A DNA stretch of 16,848 bases, from assembly GCA_003562605.1 (NCBI GenBank), contig PWUG01000038.1, positions 1 through 16,848 on the forward strand. Reading direction: 5' to 3'. This stretch comes from Syntrophomonadaceae bacterium. GTDB taxonomy: Bacteria; Bacillota_D; Dethiobacteria; DTU022. Below, piece by piece: positions 8,024 to 15,608 of the stretch (the stretch's first letter is position 1; the number at the start of each line of letters is the position of its first letter). A model generated the notes under the pieces. The model had not been told where the DNA came from. It made no database searches and saw only the letters and a program-made list of their open reading frames with translations. Both the position numbers and the translations under genes were made by a program.

Positions 8024-10261
8024 ATGGAAACTTTTAAGGAATCACATGAATCGCTAGCTAATCAGCCGCATAATCAGGTGCAACCAACCCCTATTGATAC
8101 TGAAAGTGCTGAAGTTGGCGGTCAGCAAGGGATAAATTTTCGCCCTTTGCTCCGTACCATGCGTCAAAACTCATGGTTGATTCTGGGAGTTACTGCTTTA
8201 GCTGCAGGACTAGCCTATTGGATAAGCAGTTCAGCATCACCGGTTTATCAGGGAAATCTTCACATTTTAGTTGAACCTGTTACTCCTGAGAGAAGCTTGT
8301 CGGAACCTGGGGTTGTAGCTCGAGGTGAAGACAGACCTAGACAGACAGAACTAGACTATGCAACTCAGTTGGTTATTTTGCAGAGTTCAGGTTTGCTGGC
8401 CGATATAGTTGAGCAAGTTCAAGCTAGCGATCCCGCTTTCAACGAAGAGACTTTAAGGCAGGGCTTAACCATCGATCGATGCTGCACTGGAGATGGAATT
8501 GGAGGTATGGGAGCAGAAAGGACAAAGATTATTGAGATTATTTATGAAGATTCTGACCCTCAAAGGGCGGACTTTGTCTTAGATGTTGTTGCAGACCGAC
8601 TCTTGCAATATAGCCTTGAGGAGCGCAAGAGTAGCATCAGCGAAGGGGTCAGGTTTATAGACGAACAGCTCCCCTCCTTGGAAAATCGGGTGGCGTTGCT
8701 ACAGTCTCAAATTCAATCTCTTCAAGAGCAGTATTTATTGACTGACCCTCAGGCTCAAGGGGTGCAGATATCTGCTCAACTTGAAGATATCTCTAACCAG
8801 AAGCTGGAGACTGACAAGCTGCTTCGTGAGCAGGTAACCCTCTACCAAAATCTACAGAGACAGCTGGGGTTAGGCCCAAGTCAAGCGTTAGCCTCTTCAA
8901 CGTTGAGCGAAGATCCTGGTTATCAAAACCTACTTAGGCAGCGAGAAGAGATTGAAAGCCAAATTGCTGTTGAATCTGCTTTCTACAACGAAGCTAGTCC
9001 TGTGGTGCAGTCTCTCCGAGAGCAGGAAAGAGAGCTATCTTCTCTTCAAGAAAGGCGGGCGAGGGAAGTATTGGGCTCTTCCTTTAACGAGTTAGATCGC
9101 TCTCAGATGTTGGCTTACCAAAACTCTGTGCGAACTGGCCTAATCCAACAGATGGTTAATGTGGTAAATGAGATTCAGGTGCTGGAATCTCGTTCTAGTA
9201 CATTGGATCAGGCTAGTAACTCAGTGAGTCAGAGGATGCGGCAGTTTCCTGCCATCGCTCGCCGATATGATGAACTGCAGCGAGAACTTGAATTGGCAAC
9301 CCAGACCCTAGATCGGCTCTTAACCCAGCGAGAAACGCTTCGGGTTGAGGCGGCCCAAAACGAATTTCCCTGGGATTTGGTGTCTATGTCCCAGGTGGCC
9401 AGAGATGAAAATGACAATCCTGTACCTGAAGCTGGTAAGTTGCCTAGGAATATGGCTCTGGGTTTACTAGCAGGATTGGTTGCAGGAACTAGCGGAGCAT
9501 TTTTGCTTGATAAAAGCAAAGACACCTATTTCGGTCTAGAGGATATTGAGGAAAGTATTCCTTTTCCTGTGATGTCTACTATTCCATACTGTAAAGAGGC
9601 TGTTCGCTTACAGAATGCTTCGGGTTCTACCCTGTTTGATAAGGCGGACCGCAAAGGAGGTGTAAACCTATATTCATTCTTAAACTCATTTAGTACAACT
9701 TATGCAAAAGTACGTCTTTCTCCGTCGGCACAGTTAATTCAATCTATTGTCGTTTGCTCACCGTCACCCCAAGACGGTAAATCTACCTTAGTGCTGAATC
9801 TTGCTAAAGCCGCTCTCATGGCTGATCAACGAGTACTGATAGTAGATGCTAACCTCAAGTCCCCTCAACTTCACCAGATGCTAGATATCCCAAACTCTAG
9901 GGGGCTTAGCGATGTCTTGGCGGGTGTGGCATCGGTTGAAGAGGTGATTGAGCCAGTGCCACTTACAAGTAATCTATTTGTACTGACGGCAGGCCAAGAT
10001 TCTTCTGAATCAGGTAAGTGGCTGGCATCAAATCAGATGAAGCATCTGGTTCAAAAGTTGCATGATGGGTTCGATCTGGTAATTTACGATACGCCTAGTT
10101 ACCAAGAATCATCTGATGCTAGCTTCTTGACCTCCTACGCTTCCAGTTCACTGATGGTAATTGGTAACCAGAAGACAAGCAGGTCTATGGCAAATCAAAT
10201 GATTCAAGAATTTGATGACTTTAATTTGCCTTGCCTAGGAGTTGTTGTGAACTACGTATAG
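8024..10261 (+). CDS. Wzz/Wzc-type polysaccharide co-polymerase with ATPase domain, kinase motifs degenerate
   Basis: This large inner-membrane protein (745 residues) controls polysaccharide chain length and couples synthesis to export. A cytoplasmic N-terminal tail leads to TM1 (about 51-68, WLILGVTALAAGLAYWI) and the Wzz domain. A long periplasmic region (about 200-445) rich in Gln, Glu and Leu is probably coiled coil, and TM2 lies at about 476-494. The cytoplasmic C-terminal domain has a Walker A SPSPQDGKST (579-588) and Walker B DLVIYD (684-689). The Walker A' segment reads VLIVDANLKSP (604-614), where active bacterial tyrosine kinases have DxDxR. The expected ExxRxxR oligomerisation segment reads NSFSTTYAKVR (554-564), and the protein stops at VVNYV with no Tyr-rich tail. 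ATP binding looks possible; autokinase activity is doubtful. The GAGGG upstream of the ATG supports the start. The gene follows the export-protein gene after an unusually long gap. Confidence 0.92.
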   Translation: METFKESHESLANQPHNQVQPTPIDTESAEVGGQQGINFRPLLRTMRQNSWLILGVTALAAGLAYWISSSASPVYQGNLHILVEPVTPERSLSEPGVVARGEDRPRQTELDYATQLVILQSSGLLADIVEQVQASDPAFNEETLRQGLTIDRCCTGDGIGGMGAERTKIIEIIYEDSDPQRADFVLDVVADRLLQYSLEERKSSISEGVRFIDEQLPSLENRVALLQSQIQSLQEQYLLTDPQAQGVQISAQLEDISNQKLETDKLLREQVTLYQNLQRQLGLGPSQALASSTLSEDPGYQNLLRQREEIESQIAVESAFYNEASPVVQSLREQERELSSLQERRAREVLGSSFNELDRSQMLAYQNSVRTGLIQQMVNVVNEIQVLESRSSTLDQASNSVSQRMRQFPAIARRYDELQRELELATQTLDRLLTQRETLRVEAAQNEFPWDLVSMSQVARDENDNPVPEAGKLPRNMALGLLAGLVAGTSGAFLLDKSKDTYFGLEDIEESIPFPVMSTIPYCKEAVRLQNASGSTLFDKADRKGGVNLYSFLNSFSTTYAKVRLSPSAQLIQSIVVCSPSPQDGKSTLVLNLAKAALMADQRVLIVDANLKSPQLHQMLDIPNSRGLSDVLAGVASVEEVIEPVPLTSNLFVLTAGQDSSESGKWLASNQMKHLVQKLHDGFDLVIYDTPSYQESSDASFLTSYASSSLMVIGNQKTSRSMANQMIQEFDDFNLPCLGVVVNYV

Positions 10262-10479
10262 TCGAGTGTCACTGAAATAAGGGGGTAGAAAAAGTGAAGG
10301 CGTCATTTCAGCCGGGAAACCTTCTAAGTAAAAGGGGTTTGGGCGTTGTGCTCTTCGTGACTGACGGGCAACAGGCAGATCACCCGTATGGTCGACAAGA
10401 CACTTATACCCCCATTCAGCAACGCCAAAAATAGGGCGATCACCTTTCCCCCTAGACAAATGGTCTTGGTGCTCCGTCA
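10262..10479. other. Convergent intergenic region
   Basis: This gap of 218 bases lies between the ends of the plus-strand Wzc-like gene and the minus-strand GT4 gene. CTGAAAT (10272-10278) and ATTTCAG (10305-10311) could form a weak hairpin without a T-run. A minus-strand frame of 81 codons starts at a GTG that overlaps the GT4 stop by one base and runs to 10235. It has no recognised motif, contains no predicted membrane or signal segment, and runs into the 3' end of the Wzc-like gene, so it is not called as a gene. Confidence 0.45.
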
Positions 10480-11598
10480 CTATTGCCTCAGTATGGGTTT
10501 TGTGGTCATGGTCATCGACGTTTTCACCTGAGAGCTCAGGGTTTTTTCCAGCAGTATCGCGGCATCGTCCCAGGAATATTGAGTAGCCGTGGCATACGCT
10601 TGATTAGACATTGCTTGCCACTCCAGATCTGACATCTGGGCCACCTGCTCAATGGCTTGCGCTATGTCCTCTGGGCTTTCGGGCGGAACCAATAGGCCTC
10701 CGCCCCCGCCCAGTAACCCAGGGGCTGCTCCGGCGGGAGTCCCAATCACGGGGGTACGGCAGGCCATGGCCTCTAAAATCGGTAGACCAAACCCTTCCGA
10801 CCGACTGCTAAATAACCAAACATCGCAACTGGCGTAGATATCTTTAATGGTGTGCTGCGGCGGCTGACAACTGTAGTGAGCATCGGTTGGCAGCGGTAGC
10901 TCCGGTAAAGGCTGGCAGGTGCCAAAAGAAACGATCCGCAGTTCAGGCCGTCGTTGAGCGACGATGTCTAACGCCCTGAGGATAATGTCACACCCTTTCC
11001 AGAGGGTGTCAAAGTATAGGAAGCCCACGGTTAGGACCTTGTTCTTCTGGCGGGGAGGGGCTTGGAAGAGGGTAGTATCGACACTATTAGGCACCAGGGC
11101 GATCTGCTTGGCTCCATAGGTTTGGGACAACGTGTCAACCAACCACTGGGAGATAGTAATTTTGTGGAGTGACGTGCGGTAAGTCGCCCTGACCCTGTCC
11201 GCATGAAAGACATCAAAAACCTCGTGGTGCTGAATAAAGTAAAACTTCTCCCCCTTTGCAGGGGACAACTGGGCTACCCATTCTGCGGTTTCCCACCAGG
11301 TGGCTACCACGATATCGGCATTGGGTACGTCATCATCGACGATGGGTTTAGGATGATCGACAATTTTTAGGGGGACGCCACCCGTTTGGAAATAGTTATC
11401 CTGTTCCTCGGGTTGCCGCCGAAGGATCTTCCCTTCTCTTAGCAGGGCCCTAACCCGCTCCCTTAAGGTGGGCTGAGGTTGCTTTAAAGCAACTACTAGC
11501 ACATCATGACCTAGGTTTTTCAGGCAATGCGCATGGGTTGCCACCACTCGGATCCCCCCAAAGACGCCAACGCAAGGAATAACAAATGTAATTCTCAT
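10480..11598 (-). CDS. Family 4 glycosyltransferase (GT-B fold)
   Basis: This retaining GT-B enzyme probably transfers one sugar of the EPS repeat unit. In the 372-residue form the N-terminal Rossmann domain opens with MRITFVIPCVGVFGGIRVVA, the usual glycine loop of GT4, followed by NLGHDVLVVA. The C-terminal domain contains VLTVGFLYFDTLWKG (188-202), SCDVWLFSSRSEGFGLPILEA, and the E-x7-E motif (Glu268 and Glu276). TPVIGTPAGAAPGLL and GGLLVPPESPEDIAQAI follow, where the donor nucleotide is bound. The start at 11598 is chosen because the first beta strand begins there. The frame extends to 11685, but those 29 residues have no family features. It is the only minus-strand gene, convergent with the Wzc-like gene and divergent from the flippase, so it needs its own promoter in 11599-12133. 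Its codons are GC-richer than those of the upstream block. Confidence 0.92.
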   Translation of the reverse strand: MRITFVIPCVGVFGGIRVVATHAHCLKNLGHDVLVVALKQPQPTLRERVRALLREGKILRRQPEEQDNYFQTGGVPLKIVDHPKPIVDDDVPNADIVVATWWETAEWVAQLSPAKGEKFYFIQHHEVFDVFHADRVRATYRTSLHKITISQWLVDTLSQTYGAKQIALVPNSVDTTLFQAPPRQKNKVLTVGFLYFDTLWKGCDIILRALDIVAQRRPELRIVSFGTCQPLPELPLPTDAHYSCQPPQHTIKDIYASCDVWLFSSRSEGFGLPILEAMACRTPVIGTPAGAAPGLLGGGGGLLVPPESPEDIAQAIEQVAQMSDLEWQAMSNQAYATATQYSWDDAAILLEKTLSSQVKTSMTMTTKPILRQ

Positions 11599-11900
11599 AG
11601 AAAACTTGTCGATAGAGCAGGGCATCACATGCTGAGCGAACCGTCTTTCGATCACTAGGGATGAAGCTATCGGAACAGGGAGCAACTAGGGAATTTCATG
11701 AAATCTTTAATAGGGCCATAGATTTAGTGAAGATACTATTCATCTGACCTAGGGCAGTGTAAGTTAGCAGATCGAAGGTGACATTTCGACGATTTAGACA
11801 CAAAGTTCTGAGGAATACGTCATTGTACCGTGATGGTTTGATCTAGGAAATGACTTTTATTTGGTCCCTTAGACCCTCATTTATAGCCATAAGCCATAGG

Positions 11901-11996
11901 TATAGCGGTTCTTGATTGGATGAAGTACATTGAAACCCTTGCTACATAAGGCTTACAGGACTTAGGCTATACCTCACTAGGGTAAAAACCGCTATA
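11901..11996. repeat. MITE-like element with perfect 10-base terminal inverted repeats
   Basis: TATAGCGGTT at 11901-11910 is the exact reverse complement of AACCGCTATA at 11987-11996. The element is 96 bases long, non-coding, and starts and ends in TA, as expected if TA was the target of an IS630/Tc1-mariner-type transposase. A second internal inverted match, GGTATAG (11899-11905) with CTATACC (11967-11973), allows an alternative fold. I recall similar AGCGGTT-ended palindromic elements as common in cyanobacterial intergenic DNA, but this cannot be confirmed here. Only one copy is present in the window. Confidence 0.65.
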
Positions 11997-12071
11997 AAGT
12001 AAATATACAGCTAATTTCCTATCGGTTTCATAATGTTTTTGTATGCTCCCCAAAAATATCCGGAACTTGGG

Positions 12072-12083
12072 CTCAAGCTTGAG
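12072..12083. promoter_or_regulatory. Perfect 12-base palindrome, operator-like
   Basis: CTCAAGCTTGAG is fully self-complementary and lies 51 bases upstream of the flippase ATG. A related half-site, CGCTTGAAGG, follows near 12096. The position suits a repressor site, but no regulator is known for this sequence. Confidence 0.25.
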
Positions 12084-12133
12084 TAATTTGGAGTCACGCT
12101 TGAAGGAAACACGTTCTACTTTAGGGACCCTCT

Positions 12134-13486
12134 ATGGCGGCCCACTCGTCAAAAAACTCTGCTGCCCCAACGGAAAAATCATCTTTAAAGGCACGGGCTA
12201 TCCGTGGATCAATGTGGACCCTAGGAGGCTACGGGGCTAATCAGGTTTTACGTTTTGTTAGTAACCTGGTGCTGACCCGGCTATTGTTTCCTGAAGCTTT
12301 TGGCTTGATGTCCCTGGTGCAGATCTTTCTGCAAGGGCTGGAAATGTTCTCAGACATTGGCATTAAGCCCAGCATTATCCATGACAAGCGGGGCAATGAT
12401 CCCACCTTTCTCAACACCGCCTGGACCATTCAAGTGGGCCGGGGCATTGGCCTATGGATTTTGGCCTGTGCGATCGCGGTGCCAGCGGCCCAGTTTTATC
12501 GTGAACCGATGCTGGCCCAACTGTTGCCAGTGGTGGGGCTAACAGCTTTAATTTCTGGGTTCACCTCCACTAAACTACCCACCGCCAATCGCCATCTCAA
12601 GTTGGGCTTAATCACCATGTTGGAGCTGGTCTCCTACACCACTGGCTTGGCGGTGATCATTTTTTGTGCCTGGCGGTATGAATCGGTGTGGGCCTTGGTG
12701 GCAGGCGGCTTGGTTGATAATTTGCTACGCATGGTGCTGAGCCATACGATGTTGCCCGGTATTTCCAACCGGTTTCGCTGGGACCGAGAGTCTGTACAGG
12801 CCCTCTACCGCTTTGGTCGCTGGATTTTTGTTAGCACCGCCCTCACCTTTTTAGCCGGGCAAGGGGATCGCCTCATCCTCGGTCGCCTGCTCGATGTTCG
12901 TTTTCTAGGCATCTACACGATTGCGCTAACCGTCTCCCGCTTCCCTCGCCAAGCTATTTCTCAGATTATCGATCGCGTCCTGTTTCCCTCCTACGCCGAG
13001 TTGATCCGCGATCGCCCCGAGCACATGTATGCCAACCTGCGCAAAAGTCGCTTTGGCTTGATTGCCATCAGCTGGGGTATTTCCCTGATCTTTATCCTGT
13101 TTGGGCCAGCGATGATTCACACCCTTTACGATGCTCGCTACGCCGATGCCGGTTGGATTATTCAGATTGTGTCTCTAGGATCGCTGATTGGCATTGTCGG
13201 TGGGACCTATGACGGGGTGTTGATGGCCCAGGGCAAAACCTTTTGGGTGTGCTTTCTGCTGATGGTGCAGATTGGCACCCAACTGGGTGCAATGGTGGTG
13301 GGGTATCAGCTGAATGGGCAAACGGGGGTGGTCTGGGGGCTGGCCAGCGTCACCTGGGTAACCTATCCCATTAAAGCCTGGCTGTTCTCGCGTTTGTCCC
13401 TGTGGCAACCCGAACTAGATGTGCCATTTTTGGCCGCTGCTGGCGTGATTGTTGCAGCAAGCACCTACTTTTTGAATTCGGCCTAA
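12134..13486 (+). CDS. Wzx-like lipopolysaccharide/polysaccharide flippase (MOP superfamily)
   Basis: This integral inner-membrane transporter is predicted to flip undecaprenyl-linked repeat units to the periplasmic side. The 450-residue protein begins with a hydrophilic tail rich in Ser and Ala. It then reads IRGSMWTLGGYGANQVLRFV and LTRLLFPEAFGLMSLVQIFL, the diagnostic start of WzxC/RfbX-type flippases. It then alternates hydrophobic segments through the whole length, about 12-14 in total, with charged loops such as KRGNDP, KLPTANRHLK and IRDRPEHMYANLRKSR. AGQGDRLILGRLLDVRFLGIY (241-261) is another family-typical segment. The length is usual for the family. The ATG at 12134 has only a modest purine stretch upstream (TTTAGGGACC). 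It is followed 50 bases later by a GT2 gene, suggesting an operon of flippase plus two glycosyltransferases. A HIP1 octamer lies in the gene at 12470. Confidence 0.93.
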   Translation: MAAHSSKNSAAPTEKSSLKARAIRGSMWTLGGYGANQVLRFVSNLVLTRLLFPEAFGLMSLVQIFLQGLEMFSDIGIKPSIIHDKRGNDPTFLNTAWTIQVGRGIGLWILACAIAVPAAQFYREPMLAQLLPVVGLTALISGFTSTKLPTANRHLKLGLITMLELVSYTTGLAVIIFCAWRYESVWALVAGGLVDNLLRMVLSHTMLPGISNRFRWDRESVQALYRFGRWIFVSTALTFLAGQGDRLILGRLLDVRFLGIYTIALTVSRFPRQAISQIIDRVLFPSYAELIRDRPEHMYANLRKSRFGLIAISWGISLIFILFGPAMIHTLYDARYADAGWIIQIVSLGSLIGIVGGTYDGVLMAQGKTFWVCFLLMVQIGTQLGAMVVGYQLNGQTGVVWGLASVTWVTYPIKAWLFSRLSLWQPELDVPFLAAAGVIVAASTYFLNSA

Positions 13487-13536
13487 CCCGAGCAGGATCC
13501 CTCTGATGCTTTTTCTACCCTGTATGTCCGTTGACT

Positions 13537-14469
13537 ATGAGTCATTCCCCCACTGTTTCTGTTGTGTTGCCGGTCTACAATGCTGAACGCTATGTGGCTC
13601 AATCCATTGAAAGCATTCTGTCCCAAACCTTCACAGACTTTAAGCTGCTCATTGGCGATGATTGTTCTAGCGATCGCTCCCTAGACATCATCAACCACTA
13701 TGCAGCTCAAGACGCCCGCATTCAGGTGATTCAGAACCCAGAAAACTATGGAGGTGGCAAAACTCGTAACTGCTTAATAGCTCAAGCCAAGGGCACCTAC
13801 GTCGCCGTCATGGATGCAGATGACATCTCCCTACCCAATCGCTTGGCCCTACAAGTGCAGTTTTTGGAGGATTATCCCGAGGTGGTATGTCTGGGAGGCG
13901 CCCACGACTTAATTGATGGCGACGGGCGGCTGCTTACCCGCCTCCATCTACCAGAGCAGAATGAGGAGATTCAATCTCTGGCCCTAGCCGGCCACGGCAG
14001 CATTTGCCATCCCTGCGCCATGATCCGGCGATCGGTCTTAAATGATTTGGGTGGCTACGATGAAACTATGATTAGCGCTCAAGACTTAGACCTATGGCTA
14101 CGCCTAGGTGAACAAGGTGACTTAGCCAATCTACCTCAGGCAATCTTACAATATCGCCTACATTCTAATTCCGTCAGTCAAAATCGGAGCCTCGAGCAAC
14201 GACAAAATGCCCGGCTAGCCTGTGAACGGGCCTGGCGGCGGCGGGGCATTGAGGGCACCTTTGAAGCGGGCTATGCCTGGCGACCTACCGCCGATCCTGA
14301 GTCCCAGCATCACTTTATCCTTAAGTATGGCTGGTGGGCCTTCAATAGCCGACAGCGACAAACCGCCCTGGTCTATGGGTGGCGGGCAATCAAGCTTCGT
14401 CCCTTCCAGTCTGATGGCTGGATGTTGTTGGGTTGTGCGATCGCTAAGTCAATGCCGTCCCTTGAGTAA
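13537..14469 (+). CDS. Family 2 glycosyltransferase with C-terminal helical tail
   Basis: This is a GT-A inverting glycosyltransferase. In the 310-residue form, the N-terminal half shows VSVVLPVYNAERYVAQSIES, IGDDCSSDRS and KTRNCLIAQAKG. The DxD site is MDADDISLPNRL, with DADD at 93-96. The second half has HGSICHPCAMIRRSVLNDLG, then SAQDLDLWLRLGEQGD, where QD takes the place of the more usual ED before the catalytic region, and YRLHSNSVS. From about residue 255 a Trp- and Arg-rich tail (RQTALVYGWRAIKLRPFQSD, then GWMLLGCAIAKS) resembles a single TPR-like hairpin. The same tail pattern appears in the next gene. The ATG at 13537 is preferred to a TTG two codons upstream. It belongs with the flippase and the following GT2 in one likely transcript. 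Confidence 0.92.
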   Translation: MSHSPTVSVVLPVYNAERYVAQSIESILSQTFTDFKLLIGDDCSSDRSLDIINHYAAQDARIQVIQNPENYGGGKTRNCLIAQAKGTYVAVMDADDISLPNRLALQVQFLEDYPEVVCLGGAHDLIDGDGRLLTRLHLPEQNEEIQSLALAGHGSICHPCAMIRRSVLNDLGGYDETMISAQDLDLWLRLGEQGDLANLPQAILQYRLHSNSVSQNRSLEQRQNARLACERAWRRRGIEGTFEAGYAWRPTADPESQHHFILKYGWWAFNSRQRQTALVYGWRAIKLRPFQSDGWMLLGCAIAKSMPSLE

Positions 14470-14526
14470 CCTTAGCTGCCCTCTAGGAGACGTTTTGGGA
14501 GAAATAAACCTGTTAATCCACGAAGT

Positions 14527-14540
14527 AGGAGAGCGATCGC
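14527..14540 (+). promoter_or_regulatory. Ribosome-binding site next to a HIP1 octamer
   Basis: AGGAGAG (14527-14533) overlaps the start of GCGATCGC (14533-14540), which ends three bases before the ATG at 14544. The purine tract fixes the start of this GT2 gene. The HIP1 octamer is common in cyanobacterial genomes and is a lineage marker, not a known regulator. Confidence 0.6.
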
Positions 14541-14543
14541 CCC

Positions 14544-15578
14544 ATGTCTGGCCTAGATACCCCATCACCCCTGGTAAGCGTGATTATGCCCCTGCACAAC
14601 GCCGAGGCCTATATCACCAAAGCGGTAGCCTCCATTTTGCAGGAGGTTGCCATTCCCCTAGAGGTGATTGTGGTCAACAATCGCTCCACGGATCGCTCCC
14701 TACAACGGGTACTAGCGCTGACCGATGCCCGGCTACGGGTGATTCACCACGACACCCCTGGCATTGCCGCCACCCTCAACGCCGGGTTAGCTGTGGCCCG
14801 GGGTGCCATAGTGATGCGGTGTGATGCCGATGATCTGTTTCCGTGCGATCGCATTGCCGCCCAAGCCCATTGGCTCCAGCAAAACCCCGACTACAGCGCC
14901 CTCTGCGGCAGCTATGACGTCATTACCCCCAGGGGAGCCCTGGTATTGCAGCACCACCTGGGCTTCCAGGCCGAAGAAATCACCGACGAGTTACAACAGG
15001 GCATTACCCGCACTCATCTGGGCACCTTCGCCATCCGCAGCGAACTGCTGCGCCAGATGGGGGGCTTTCGGCCCTACTTTGAAACCGGAGAAGATATCGA
15101 TTTACAATTGCGCCTGGGGGATGTGGGCCGAGTGTTCTATCAGCCTGACCTGTACTATCGCTACCGGCTTCACAACCATTCCATCACCCACACCATGGCC
15201 AGCGAGCGGCGGGTCTTCTTTGATCGCATAGCCCGCACCTTCCAGCTCCAGCGTCAACGCCAGGGCCAGGACGACCTCCAGCGGCGCCACCTCCCCCCTG
15301 TGCCCCCTGGAAGTCAGGCACGGCCCTATACCTCCAACCAACAAATACAGGGATTTTTGCAGGGACGGGCTTGGCAATTGCTCGGCCAAGGTGAATGGCG
15401 GCAGGCTTTGCAGATGGGGCTACGTTCCCTGATGGCTAACCCTAGCTATTGGCCTGCTTGGAAAAACACGGCCATTTTGCTTGCCAAAGTCTTGCTAAGC
15501 CTTCGCCCTCCGATCGCTGGATCGTCAGCCCCACCGTCCTCTAGTACTCTGAGGCATAAGTCGGCCAACCATTCCTGA
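14544..15578 (+). CDS. Family 2 glycosyltransferase, related to the preceding gene
   Basis: This is a GT-A glycosyltransferase of 344 residues. Motifs in order are LVSVIMPLHNAEAYITKAVA (10-29), VIVVNNRSTDRS (41-52), LNAGLAVARG, and MRCDADDLFPCDRI with DADD at 94-97. GTFAIRSELLRQMGG, TGEDIDLQLRLGD with Glu183-Asp184 as the likely catalytic pair, and YRYRLHNHSITH follow. A linker rich in Gln, Arg and Pro (about 234-265) leads to a helical tail (about 268-320) with RQALQMGLRSLMANPSYWPA, similar in spacing to the tail of the upstream GT2. The last residues are rich in Ser and Pro. The gene starts 74 bases after its neighbour with its own strong ribosome-binding site. Its stop codon lies inside a heptanucleotide repeat. 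GC content is visibly higher than in the first half of the window. Confidence 0.92.
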   Translation: MSGLDTPSPLVSVIMPLHNAEAYITKAVASILQEVAIPLEVIVVNNRSTDRSLQRVLALTDARLRVIHHDTPGIAATLNAGLAVARGAIVMRCDADDLFPCDRIAAQAHWLQQNPDYSALCGSYDVITPRGALVLQHHLGFQAEEITDELQQGITRTHLGTFAIRSELLRQMGGFRPYFETGEDIDLQLRLGDVGRVFYQPDLYYRYRLHNHSITHTMASERRVFFDRIARTFQLQRQRQGQDDLQRRHLPPVPPGSQARPYTSNQQIQGFLQGRAWQLLGQGEWRQALQMGLRSLMANPSYWPAWKNTAILLAKVLLSLRPPIAGSSAPPSSSTLRHKSANHS

Positions 15579-15608
15579 CACCTGATACCCAACACCTGAC
15601 ACCCCCAG
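15574..15608 (+). repeat. Degenerate heptanucleotide tandem repeat (STRR-like)
   Basis: The sequence reads as five seven-base units: CCTGACA, CCTGATA, CCCAACA, CCTGACA, CCCCCAG. Short tandemly repeated heptamers of this kind are well known in cyanobacterial intergenic DNA. The first unit includes the TGA stop (15576-15578) of the GT2 gene, so expansion would sit exactly at its 3' end. Confidence 0.5.

Larger units (their letters stand above)
11599..12133. other. Divergent intergenic region between the GT4 and flippase genes
   Basis: This gap of 535 bases must hold promoters for both flanking genes. It contains a MITE-like element (11901-11996) and a 12-base palindrome (12072-12083), listed separately. 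No convincing promoter pair can be named. A plus-strand frame beginning at 12043 and running into the flippase gene shows no recognisable motif and is not called. Confidence 0.5.

Noticed and set aside
10272..10311. Hairpin CTGAAAT/ATTTCAG as terminator of the Wzc-like gene
   Set aside because: The stem is seven bases with a loop of 26 and no following T-run, so intrinsic termination is not supported.
10235..10480. Minus-strand frame of 81 codons overlapping the GT4 stop codon by one base
   Set aside because: The TAGTG overlap would allow translational coupling, but the product has no recognisable motif and its 3' end is antisense to the Wzc-like gene.
11599..11685. N-terminal extension of the GT4 protein
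   Set aside because: The typical GT4 N-terminus begins at the Met encoded at 11598; the extension lacks similarity and would be unusual before the first beta strand.
12043..12240. Plus-strand frame of 65 codons before and into the flippase gene
   Set aside because: Its first half looks helix-forming, but the second half is the flippase 5' end read out of frame, there is no ribosome-binding site, and no family is recognised.
14222..14824. Open frame of 200 codons overlapping the ends of two GT2 genes
   Set aside because: It runs through the 3' end of one GT2 and the 5' end of the next in another frame, is rich in Gly, Pro, Ser and Arg as expected for an off-frame translation of GC-rich coding DNA, and shows no motif.
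14821..15231. Plus-strand frame of 136 codons inside the second GT2 gene
   Set aside because: It lies fully inside a well-supported glycosyltransferase in another frame and has off-frame composition.
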